Of a stretch of 64,000 bases of DNA, positions 38,794-47,710 are shown one piece after another; position 1 is the first letter of the stretch; each line of letters begins with the position of its first letter. The stretch lies in the IMG/VR virus record IMGVR_UViG_3300048839_001249, positions 1-64,000 of that record; one strand, 5' to 3'. The notes beneath the pieces are model-generated. The model was not told where the DNA came from, did not search any database, and saw only the letters and a program-made list of their open reading frames with translations. Origin of the DNA: a virus. The translations under genes were made by a program, and so were the position numbers.

Positions 38794-39476
38794 GTACTGT
38801 AGGTGAAGTAACACAAAGAATTCATAGCTTGTATTCTAAAGGTGTAGAATCTGATGATACAAGAATGTCAATTAGACTTAGTTACAATAAGTTTATTGGT
38901 ACTCGAATGAAATTGATAATTCAAAGATTAGGTAAAGGAGAAGATAAAAACAATCTTACAGATTGGGATTATCAACCAATAGCTAATATACAAATGGAGA
39001 ATTATTCATTTACAAGTTTAAGCTGTCCAGTAAAAAGAAGTACTGTAAAAATCCCAAAAACAATTATTGATATTTCATCTACTCACATGAGAGTAATTTC
39101 TGTAGATGGAAAAGTAATATATAATACAACAAGAATTGATCGTGCAAAATATATTAAAGGTGGAAAATATACATCAGAATTTCCATATACTTTTATATAT
39201 GATGATTATTTGTTTATTATGAATTCACAAGCTAAGAATGTTACACTTTATTCAATATTCAGAAATCCAATTGAAGCATATTTAATGCATCAAAATAATA
39301 TAGGTGAAAATATACAATGTATAAAATACACAGATATTGATGTATTTACACCTGATGATGTCACTGATATTGCTATTGAAATGTGTGCACAAGAACTAAT
39401 ACAGTTTTTTAATACAATGGGAGTTGAAGATACAAGAAATGATTCTGCTGATAATCCACCTGAAAAATCAAAATGA
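38790..39476 (+). CDS. crAss-type ring or connector structural protein
   Basis: A 228-residue protein starting MSTVGEVTQRIHSLYSKGVE followed by SDDTRMSIRLSYNKF, an opening I associate with conserved connector-ring proteins of crAss-like phages. The middle is beta-rich, with VKIPKTIIDISSTHMRVISV and FIYDDYLFIMN. It overlaps the neighbours by 4 nt on both sides, consistent with a co-assembled structural set together with the genes up to 46098. Confidence 0.7.
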   Translation: MSTVGEVTQRIHSLYSKGVESDDTRMSIRLSYNKFIGTRMKLIIQRLGKGEDKNNLTDWDYQPIANIQMENYSFTSLSCPVKRSTVKIPKTIIDISSTHMRVISVDGKVIYNTTRIDRAKYIKGGKYTSEFPYTFIYDDYLFIMNSQAKNVTLYSIFRNPIEAYLMHQNNIGENIQCIKYTDIDVFTPDDVTDIAIEMCAQELIQFFNTMGVEDTRNDSADNPPEKSK

Positions 39477-39961
39477 ACCAGAAAAGATCAATAGCAACAA
39501 GTTATAAAGATTGTACAGTAAGCATATCATATACTGATTATGCTAAAATTGTTAAAGGATTCATGAAATTTATCATGATGAAAGTATTTGATGGTGATAC
39601 TGTAGAACTTCCTGCAAGAATGGGTGACTTATCAATAAAAGGAAAGAAAGTAACACCAAGATTTGATGAAAATGGTAACATTGTAAATCTTGCACCTGAT
39701 TGGGTTAAGACAAAACAATTATGGGAAAGAGATGAAGAGTCAAGAATAAACAAAACATTGGTCTATCATTTCAATGAGCATACTGGTGGTGTCAGATATA
39801 AGATTTGTTGGAACAAAGGAATGAGTGGTGCAGTAAATAAACTCTTATACATATTTAAACCATCAAGGGAAAACAAAAGAAAAACATGGAAGTCTGTAAC
39901 TGCTGGAAAAGAATTTTATGTCAAACCTAAATTTCATTCAAATGTCAACAACAATATCTGA
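39473..39961 (+). CDS. IHF-like virion or DNA-binding protein
   Basis: A 162-residue protein. Residues 20-65 (YAKIVKGFMKFIMMKVFDGD, then VELPARMGDLSIKGKK) match the two-helix plus beta-hairpin start of HU/IHF folds, and the C-terminal half is very basic (SRENKRKTWKSV). IHF-like subunits are known in this gene neighbourhood of crAss-like phages. It might bend packaged DNA or be a neck component. There is no PGA arm-tip motif, so the call is moderate. It overlaps both neighbours. Confidence 0.58.
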   Translation: MNQKRSIATSYKDCTVSISYTDYAKIVKGFMKFIMMKVFDGDTVELPARMGDLSIKGKKVTPRFDENGNIVNLAPDWVKTKQLWERDEESRINKTLVYHFNEHTGGVRYKICWNKGMSGAVNKLLYIFKPSRENKRKTWKSVTAGKEFYVKPKFHSNVNNNI

Positions 39962-40151
39962 AATACGTAAAAGAGATGGTGATACAAGTAACACTATTAC
40001 TGTCGAACAAATTGAAAATGGATTTTTAATTACAAAAAATAAAGAATGGAAAGATAAAAAATCAGAATGGCATTATGAATGTAAAAAATACTATTCTGAA
40101 AAAAATCCATTAGAAGATGCATCCAAAGAACTTGCTGCATATTTTGATTAA
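39942..40151 (+). CDS. small hypothetical protein
   Basis: A 69-residue protein starting MSTTISEIRKRDGDTSNTIT. The earlier in-frame ATG at 39918 adds 8 residues but lies deeper in the previous gene. The segment KEWKDKKSEWHYECKKYYSE is charged and aromatic, and the end is acidic. It is preserved in the middle of the connector block with a 20-nt overlap upstream. No family. Confidence 0.58.
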   Translation: MSTTISEIRKRDGDTSNTITVEQIENGFLITKNKEWKDKKSEWHYECKKYYSEKNPLEDASKELAAYFD

Positions 40152-40162
40152 TATTATTTACT

Positions 40163-41095
40163 ATGAAATACACATCTATTGATAGAATTTATTCTAAGGT
40201 TATAAGAGACCTAGGAATAAATGCTGATGAAGCAGACCTCATTGAATGGACAGGTGAAGCATTAGAAGCTATTGATGCTCAACGATCTCATGAAGAAGCT
40301 GTTGCATTTTTACAAGTAAAGAATTATCATTGTGAAGTTCCATTTGGGTTACAGTATATTATACAAGTAGCTAAAAATACAAGAACAGATACTTATGCAC
40401 CAATAGAAAGTGATGCTATTGAAGAGAATGCAATTGTTGATCCAGAAGGAGTATGTCCTGTAAGAATTGATTGTAATGGTGCACCAATAGATGATCATGA
40501 ACTTTCTTATTACAGACCTTACTATGATCTTAGATATGAGTATGATTTATGGAGAGATAGTACTGTTGCTACAAGATATTATGAACCTGTAAGACTTGCT
40601 GTACATTCATTTTTTAACAGTATTGTATGTGGTAATGTAGAAAACAATGAACTGTATAAGACAACAAGAAATGAATATTCACTTACAGATGAAGATTCTA
40701 TCATGAGATTTAGTTTTTCTGATGGTCTTGTTGCATTAGCTTATGTTAGAACAGTACTTGATACAAATGGAATACCAAAAATTCCAGACAATTATTCATT
40801 TGTAACTGCAGTTGTAAAGTATATTACTTACAAACTAATGGAAAGACAGTTTTATCTTGGTAAATCAGACTCAGATAAAAAAGTATATAAAGCAGAAAAA
40901 GATTGGCAATGGTATTGTAAACAAGCAAAGAACTCAGCATTTATCATTCAAGGTATTGATGAGATGGAAAACTATCTTGATCAAAGAACATACCTAATAC
41001 CACGAAGAAATGTATATGACAGTTTCTTTGGAAATCTAGCAAAAAGAGAAAACAAAAACATTCTTAATACTTATCAAAGACATAATTCAGAATGA
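40163..41095 (+). CDS. ring protein preceding the muzzle-type protein
   Basis: A 310-residue helical protein starting MKYTSIDRIYSKVIRDLGIN, then EADLIEWTGEALEAI, a pattern seen in tail-tubular-A/ring-type proteins that dock below the portal. In crAss-like phages the gene just before the muzzle encodes a ring protein, which fits here. The C-terminal region is helical with VYKAEKDWQWYCKQAKNSAF. It overlaps the next gene by 4 nt. Confidence 0.68.
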   Translation: MKYTSIDRIYSKVIRDLGINADEADLIEWTGEALEAIDAQRSHEEAVAFLQVKNYHCEVPFGLQYIIQVAKNTRTDTYAPIESDAIEENAIVDPEGVCPVRIDCNGAPIDDHELSYYRPYYDLRYEYDLWRDSTVATRYYEPVRLAVHSFFNSIVCGNVENNELYKTTRNEYSLTDEDSIMRFSFSDGLVALAYVRTVLDTNGIPKIPDNYSFVTAVVKYITYKLMERQFYLGKSDSDKKVYKAEKDWQWYCKQAKNSAFIIQGIDEMENYLDQRTYLIPRRNVYDSFFGNLAKRENKNILNTYQRHNSE

Positions 41096-44000
41096 TCACA
41101 GATAATGTAACCAGAATATCAAAAGGTCTTTTCAGAGATTCAAATGTACTTGACCAACCAAAAGGTACATACAGATATGCATTAAATACTGTATTAGAAA
41201 CCAGAGAAGGTGATGTGCAAATTATTTCCAATGAAGAAGGAAATCAAGCATATGCTATTACCAATCAGGGTACTACAGAAATGCATATTATTGGTAGTGT
41301 TTATATTGGAGATAATGAACATATATTATTTATTGTTGGTAATTCAGTAAGTATTATTGCATTATTAAAAGAAGGTAATATAGAAAGTCCACTGGTTACA
41401 AATGATAATGTTGAGTTTCTAGTAATTGACAGTGAAGATGTACTTGCATTTTCAGAATTTTCACAAATTCAAGCAGAATACAAATTAAGAAGAGGATGTG
41501 AAAAGTGGATCTATTTTACTGATGAAACAAACAAAATAAGAAGTTTTAATTGTAGTGACCCTGAGAGTTTTAAAACAAATCCTAATGGAGATCCACCAGA
41601 GGGTAAAACTGTATGGAGTAAAGTAAAATTTGAACTACAAAAAGGATATAATAAAAGACCTGAATTTTTATCTGTTGAGATATTAAGTGGTGGTGAATTA
41701 AAATCAGGAACTTATAATTTTGCTATTCAATATGTTGATGAAAATAAAAATCCTACAGAATGGATTACCACATCAATGCCTGTATCTATTTATAAAGATG
41801 GAACATCAGGTAGCTATGATGGTGTAATAGGTTCATCAAATCCACCAGTAGGAGAAACAACACCTTTATTTGGTCAACCACCAACATCAAAATCAATTAA
41901 ACTTATATTAGGTAATCTTGATGATAGTTATAGTCATTATAGAATTGCAATAATTGAAGCTACAGCAGGTAGTGGTTCTCCAAATAGAGCATTAATGTCT
42001 CAGCCATTTTTCATTACAGATACAGAATTTATATATGATGGGAATCCACTGGCATTTACAGTAATTGATCTTAATGAAATTCTTGTAGCTAAAGCTGATC
42101 TTGGCATTCCAAAACATGTATGTCAGGCAGAAGATGTATTGCTTGTAGCTAATATTAATAATACAAGTAAAGATGTATGTTCATTACAACAATATGCATC
42201 AAAAATAACAAGCAATTATGTAACAAAATTTGTATTTGCTTATGACTATAAAGAAAAAGGAAATCCTAAAACACCTGATACTTTATGGGATACAATGACA
42301 GCAATAGGTGGAGAAGTCTATGCCCATGGTATTGTTTATGTATTTGATGATGATACAGAATCACCAGCTTATCATATTCCGGGAAGAAATGCTCATGATA
42401 GAAATGGAAATCCTATTCAATCTGTTGAAGCTATTCCATTAGCTGAATGGGATAATCATGAAGGAGATATAAAGGCAATAACAGGAAGTGATGCTAATGC
42501 AATAGTAGAAGGTGGAAATATTCAAAAATGGAGAGTATATGACACATCAGATGATGATGGAAAAATGTCTTTTTGGCAAGCTCAAAATGCTGAGTATCCT
42601 ATAAGAGAAAATTGTAATGGTGATGATTATTGGGGAGTTGATGCTGATGGATTTGGTCTCACTGGTAAGAAAATAAGACATCACAGGTTTCCGTCAAGGA
42701 ATAAAATTGCTCATGTTATAACTGCTCCTAATGATCCATTAAACCCTAATGTTGGAACCTATTTAAGAATCATTTTAGATTCAATAAAACAACCTAAAAA
42801 TGTTGATCCAATAGATAAAGAATTATATTATAGACTTACATTTAATATTATATTTACTGATGGCTCAACAGAAACAAGATCAGAAAGTGGATTTTTTACT
42901 AGTCTTGATTTTGAGTACATAGCAAATAAAATATGGAATATCAATTACTTTGAAGAGGGAAAAGATATTGAAAGTATTGATAATATAGTACTTGAAGGAT
43001 CATTACGTGATAACTCTGATATTGTATATGCAAATGATGTTGAATTGGAATCTCCGGGTGGTGATTTAGTTACTACTGAAATTACATGGATGGTACAATC
43101 TAAATCTACACTGGAAGGAAGAGAAGATTCAGAAGTAATTCAATTAATAGGTATTAAGTTTGATAATATAGAAATTCCAGAAGGATGTAAAGGTTATTAT
43201 TTTGTAAGAGCAGAAAGAGACACTTTTAACAGAACAATTCTTGATAAAGGATACTCAGGTAGTTTGAGACAGAATGATGAATATATTGCTTTTACAAATA
43301 TAACAGAAACAGTTTATGAAGGAAAAATAATGAATGACCATGGAGAAATATATGATCATAATACTAGGGTCAAGTATTTATTTTCACCACTTAGTTTGTT
43401 TAGAAACAGAACAATAAATCCTGTATATATTACAGTAGAAAGAATATTTCATAAAATACAAGGTTCAAATCCAGTAGGAACTAAAACTGTAAAGAATATT
43501 GATGATGAAAAAGGTGGAATATTTGACAATGATGGCTTTGATTGGAAAGGTGCTTTTATTGTTGATTCATTTATAACTGATGGTCAACCAGTTGCAGAAC
43601 ATAATTATCGTGTACTCCAAACAAAAACTCTTCCACCTGTAAATAAAGATATTGGATTTACAACAAATGATGAGGTAAAAAAAGTATTATATAATTGCTC
43701 ATTTGATAACAGAGTTCAATTTTTGGAACTGGATAGAGATTTTGAATTTGTTGAACCCAAATTAATGATTTCTAATGTACCTCTTGTAGCTGATCATCCA
43801 TTTCAAGATGTGTATTATGTATCATTAAAAGTAGAAAGAGATGTTCATCCTGATATAGATAATATTAAATATTATAAGATGCATAACAATATGCTTACTT
43901 ATGATAGTACAGAAGATGATACAGGTGGTGTGGAAATCTATGGTTATGATGGATTTATTTCACATTTCCCTATAACAACATCTATGTTTCAAGGTGTTGC

Positions 44001-46098
44001 TGGTAAAGTAAGAATACTTGATTTTATTGTTTATGCAATAATTATTATAGCTTCTGCAGTTGTTACTTTCTTTACAGCAGGTGGTGGTACACCAGTTCTT
44101 ATTGCAGCAATAGCTCTTGCAGTAGCAGGATTAACAGTTGCAGCATTTCAAACATTTGCCAGTGATTTTGCTAATAAACCAGAATTTCGTAAATTGATGC
44201 GAAGTATCATGATGACAAAATCAGTGATGGGAGATTTGAATGATGATAGGTATGAAGCTGTAATGGAAAGAGCTACAGGTTTGTTTGTAGAAAGTGAAGT
44301 AAACATAGGATTAAGAGAAAATGTTAATTATGGTTGTTCTGGATTTTTAAAGAGTGATCAAGAAGCTGCTGTTGAAAATTACATGGTTGATAAGTTTACT
44401 TATTATGAAACAGGTAGTGATACAAGCAGACTTAAACTAATTCCATGTCCAGAAGTATATGTTTCAAATTTAGACTTTCAAAGAACAAATAAAGAAAAAG
44501 TATTTTTTGCTTTAGCTTCTAGTTATGACTGTTGCTCTGATTGTAGAGAAAACTTTCCAAACAGAATACATTATTCTCAGAAGGCATTTTCAGAAGAACA
44601 AATTGATAGTTTTAGCAGATTTCTTCCATTGGATTATATTGACATCCCTGGTGAATATGGTGAGATTACAGACATCTTTATGGAAAAGTCATCTCTCTAT
44701 GTCAGGACTGAAGGAGCATTGTGGCTATTGCCTCAAAATGTGCATGAGAGGGTACAAGGTGATGTTGTTAGTTTGATAGGTACAGGTGGATTTTTTGCTA
44801 TTACACCTAAGAAATTATTTGATACAAAGACAGGTGCAGGTGGTGGTTATCAGAAATTTGCAACAATCAAAACACCATTTGGTTCTGTATTTGTTGATGA
44901 AACACAAGGTACATTATATTTATTAAACTTTAGTGCACAGACAGGAACTCAGATAGAAGAACTCACTGCATTAAAATATGGAATGAGTAAGTGGACAAAA
45001 CAGAACTTTAAGATACTATTATCAGAACAAATAAGAAAGACACTAAAAGAAAAATTTGAACATAGCTATAAACCAGCATCAAAATATGGTATAGGAATTC
45101 ATACAGCCTATGATAACGAATATAAAAGATTAATTGTTACCAAAATAGATTATATTATTAAACAAGAAATCATTGATGAAGACAAACTCATATCATTTGA
45201 TCAAGAACCTTATGCATTATATGGATGGAATAGAATTCTCATAGGTGATTATGATGAAAGTCTTGTAGGTGTATTAGGATTTAACATCTATAATAATACA
45301 TTTTGGAAATACACAGAAGATTATATTCATGGTAGTCATGTAATAATGGCAGACCTTATTGAGTTTGATGATACTGATTATTTTGAAGACAAATCTTTTA
45401 CAATTAGTTTTTCATTTAGTACAATGTCATGGGTGAGTTGGCATAGTTATAAACCAAGAAAATATATATTTGATAACAATAATCTATATAGTGCATTGGT
45501 TACAAAAGCTTTTGCTTACAATCCAGGAGACGATTATTTCTATACAGCTAAATTATTCAAACATAATATTGCAGGACAGTATCACAAATACTATGATCAG
45601 AACTATGCATTCATTGTTGAGTATATAGTATTAAAAGAACCAATACTAGATGCAATATTTGATAATATCATGATTCAAACAGTTGCAAAAAAGGATGATG
45701 TAGAACAAAGATTTGTTACATTTAATAAAGCTTTATTTTATAATCATAGACAATTATCTGGTTTACTTAATCTTATTATTGTTGATGAAACAATGGATAC
45801 TGATTATCTTCAACAGTATGTTGTAAATTTACCTGATTCAATCATTGTCAAGAGAAAAAATAAAAATTGGACAATTAATGATTTCAGGGATATTCGAGTA
45901 AATTATTCACTACCTTTGTTTATTGGTGATCTTTGTGGAGATGTAAATACGGATTCCATTGATACTCAGAAAGATTGGACTGAGCTTGAACCATTTATGG
46001 ATAAGTTTCTAGGAGTAAGACTTATACTGGACAATAAGAATGATGTAAAATTACTCTTAAATTATATGCTTGAATCTATAAAACCTGTAATAGGATGA
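41092..46098 (+). CDS. muzzle-type tail nozzle protein (very long)
   Basis: A 1668-residue protein starting MITDNVTRISKGLFRDSNVL followed by QPKGTYRYALNTVLET and ISNEEGNQ, the conserved opening of crAss-like muzzle or stabilization proteins that form the nozzle at the tail tip. The body is beta-propeller-like, with repeated strand-turn units. A striking hydrophobic stretch at about 974-1022 (LDFIVYAIIIIASAVVTFFT, then a Gly-rich turn, then LIAAIALAVAGLTVAAFQTF) looks like a helical hairpin able to enter a membrane. This could help DNA ejection. The stop overlaps the next ATG by 4 nt. Confidence 0.75.
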   Translation: MITDNVTRISKGLFRDSNVLDQPKGTYRYALNTVLETREGDVQIISNEEGNQAYAITNQGTTEMHIIGSVYIGDNEHILFIVGNSVSIIALLKEGNIESPLVTNDNVEFLVIDSEDVLAFSEFSQIQAEYKLRRGCEKWIYFTDETNKIRSFNCSDPESFKTNPNGDPPEGKTVWSKVKFELQKGYNKRPEFLSVEILSGGELKSGTYNFAIQYVDENKNPTEWITTSMPVSIYKDGTSGSYDGVIGSSNPPVGETTPLFGQPPTSKSIKLILGNLDDSYSHYRIAIIEATAGSGSPNRALMSQPFFITDTEFIYDGNPLAFTVIDLNEILVAKADLGIPKHVCQAEDVLLVANINNTSKDVCSLQQYASKITSNYVTKFVFAYDYKEKGNPKTPDTLWDTMTAIGGEVYAHGIVYVFDDDTESPAYHIPGRNAHDRNGNPIQSVEAIPLAEWDNHEGDIKAITGSDANAIVEGGNIQKWRVYDTSDDDGKMSFWQAQNAEYPIRENCNGDDYWGVDADGFGLTGKKIRHHRFPSRNKIAHVITAPNDPLNPNVGTYLRIILDSIKQPKNVDPIDKELYYRLTFNIIFTDGSTETRSESGFFTSLDFEYIANKIWNINYFEEGKDIESIDNIVLEGSLRDNSDIVYANDVELESPGGDLVTTEITWMVQSKSTLEGREDSEVIQLIGIKFDNIEIPEGCKGYYFVRAERDTFNRTILDKGYSGSLRQNDEYIAFTNITETVYEGKIMNDHGEIYDHNTRVKYLFSPLSLFRNRTINPVYITVERIFHKIQGSNPVGTKTVKNIDDEKGGIFDNDGFDWKGAFIVDSFITDGQPVAEHNYRVLQTKTLPPVNKDIGFTTNDEVKKVLYNCSFDNRVQFLELDRDFEFVEPKLMISNVPLVADHPFQDVYYVSLKVERDVHPDIDNIKYYKMHNNMLTYDSTEDDTGGVEIYGYDGFISHFPITTSMFQGVAGKVRILDFIVYAIIIIASAVVTFFTAGGGTPVLIAAIALAVAGLTVAAFQTFASDFANKPEFRKLMRSIMMTKSVMGDLNDDRYEAVMERATGLFVESEVNIGLRENVNYGCSGFLKSDQEAAVENYMVDKFTYYETGSDTSRLKLIPCPEVYVSNLDFQRTNKEKVFFALASSYDCCSDCRENFPNRIHYSQKAFSEEQIDSFSRFLPLDYIDIPGEYGEITDIFMEKSSLYVRTEGALWLLPQNVHERVQGDVVSLIGTGGFFAITPKKLFDTKTGAGGGYQKFATIKTPFGSVFVDETQGTLYLLNFSAQTGTQIEELTALKYGMSKWTKQNFKILLSEQIRKTLKEKFEHSYKPASKYGIGIHTAYDNEYKRLIVTKIDYIIKQEIIDEDKLISFDQEPYALYGWNRILIGDYDESLVGVLGFNIYNNTFWKYTEDYIHGSHVIMADLIEFDDTDYFEDKSFTISFSFSTMSWVSWHSYKPRKYIFDNNNLYSALVTKAFAYNPGDDYFYTAKLFKHNIAGQYHKYYDQNYAFIVEYIVLKEPILDAIFDNIMIQTVAKKDDVEQRFVTFNKALFYNHRQLSGLLNLIIVDETMDTDYLQQYVVNLPDSIIVKRKNKNWTINDFRDIRVNYSLPLFIGDLCGDVNTDSIDTQKDWTELEPFMDKFLGVRLILDNKNDVKLLLNYMLESIKPVIG

Positions 46099-46415
46099 GA
46101 ACTCTTAATACATATTTAGGTAAACCTCGTAAGGATAAAAAACCAAGAAGAAATAAACTTACAGAGGAAGAAAAGTATTATCGTAAAAAAGGCTATCCGA
46201 GAGATTATGTAAAAATGATGGAAAAAGAATCAGTAAACATGTCTCAGCAATCAGATAATGGTATATTTGAAATGCCTACTGATGAAGAAATCAATTTACA
46301 GAAAGCAAGAAAGTTTTATTCAAATACTACTATTCCAGACAATGTAGGTAAAAGGAATAAAAATGTTATTCAATATCTTGAAACAGGGAAGTGGCCTAAA
46401 AAATCTAAAAAGTAA
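46095..46415 (+). CDS. basic small virion-associated protein
   Basis: A 106-residue, strongly basic protein (KPRKDKKPRRNKLTEEEKYY) with a polar centre (DNGIFEMPTDEEI) and a basic end (WPKKSKK). It lies between the muzzle and cargo genes with 4-nt and 5-nt junctions. It probably binds DNA or the acidic interior parts of the virion. No family is recognised. Confidence 0.6.
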   Translation: MRTLNTYLGKPRKDKKPRRNKLTEEEKYYRKKGYPRDYVKMMEKESVNMSQQSDNGIFEMPTDEEINLQKARKFYSNTTIPDNVGKRNKNVIQYLETGKWPKKSKK

Positions 46416-46420
46416 TCACT

Positions 46421-47710
46421 ATGGCATATAATATATTTGAGTGGCCTGATGGAGTTGATAATACATCAGTTCCTACTAAAAAAACCAAAGAAGAATGGAA
46501 AATTGAAGCTGGTAAACTGTTATATAAATATCAGAATTATCAAGATAAATATGTGGATGATATTCCATGGGATACAGAAGAAGCCATATTTGTTGGGCCA
46601 CCTGATGAAGGTGAGAGAAAAGTACAATTAGGAGAATTTGAAAAAATTGATAGACGGATTACTCCTAAAAGATTGATACCAAAAACTTCAAGTGGTATCA
46701 GTTCAGACAAAGTTATTCCAACAAAACATCCTGATTATTTAGGACAAAGACCTTATAATCCAACTCCAACAACACCTGTTATTCCTTTTTATGATTTTAA
46801 TATTGAAGATGAAGATTATCCAACAGATGATAGTATTCCAGGATTAGGGGATTTAAAAACTAACAGAGAAAAAACTCCAAAACCTTATAAAGCAAAAAAG
46901 GATAGAAGTGGTGGTAATGGTATGGGAATGGGAGACCTTACTACTGGTGATAAAATAGGACTTGCAAGTTCTGTATTGGGTACAGGACTTAATGCTGCAT
47001 TAACAATAGCAAACAGACTTGGTGACAGACCAAATGAAAATTCATTTCTTACTTATGCCGAAGATGCATTAAGAACAATGGATGAAAGTAAGAGATATGC
47101 TCAAAGCATGTTTGATTATGCATTAGAAGGTATTGATTTTGATGAGGGAACTGCAAGAAGAACTATCACACAAAATGCAAGAGGTATTAATCAACAAAGA
47201 GCATTGCAATTAGGATTACATGTACAAGGTCAATCTGCAAAGAGAAGTGCAAGAATGGATTATGCTAATAAAATGTTAGGTATTAACAGAGAAATTGCAG
47301 GATTACAAGAAAGACATGACAGATTTGCTATGAGTGCAGAAGAAAGAAGACTTGACAAAGATAAAGCTGATAGAGATGCATTCTATACAAATATGTCAAA
47401 AAATGTAACTGATGCTACAATGTTAGGTCAGCATGTAGGTGCATCATTAAACAAGTCATTAGAAACACAGCAGAAATTAAAACTGTTAAATCAGTTTGGT
47501 AAATATGCTTATTTCGATGATGATTTTGATCTTGTTGGAAAAGGTGTAACTGATAATAGTACACCAGCTAAAGCAGCACCAGCAAGTAATACATATTCAT
47601 CTGGAATGTTTTCATTTAATAATTCAATTAATAGTCCATTTGATCCTGAACCAATGAGACTAGGTACTCGTTGGAATCCTGTTACAAAAAAACTTGAAAC
47701 TGTAAGATAA
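46421..47710 (+). CDS. virion cargo or tail-interior protein
   Basis: A 429-residue protein. The N-terminal 160 residues are Pro/Asp-rich and polar (YLGQRPYNPTPTTPVIPFYD). A Gly-Met-rich hydrophobic helix follows at about 166-200 (GNGMGMGDLTTGDKIGLASS...), then a long helical domain with RQ/AR-rich repeats (RTITQNARGINQQRALQLGL). Such amphipathic helical proteins directly before the polymerase gene are ejected cargo in crAss-like phages. The last base of the stop overlaps the next ATG. Confidence 0.6.
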   Translation: MAYNIFEWPDGVDNTSVPTKKTKEEWKIEAGKLLYKYQNYQDKYVDDIPWDTEEAIFVGPPDEGERKVQLGEFEKIDRRITPKRLIPKTSSGISSDKVIPTKHPDYLGQRPYNPTPTTPVIPFYDFNIEDEDYPTDDSIPGLGDLKTNREKTPKPYKAKKDRSGGNGMGMGDLTTGDKIGLASSVLGTGLNAALTIANRLGDRPNENSFLTYAEDALRTMDESKRYAQSMFDYALEGIDFDEGTARRTITQNARGINQQRALQLGLHVQGQSAKRSARMDYANKMLGINREIAGLQERHDRFAMSAEERRLDKDKADRDAFYTNMSKNVTDATMLGQHVGASLNKSLETQQKLKLLNQFGKYAYFDDDFDLVGKGVTDNSTPAKAAPASNTYSSGMFSFNNSINSPFDPEPMRLGTRWNPVTKKLETVR

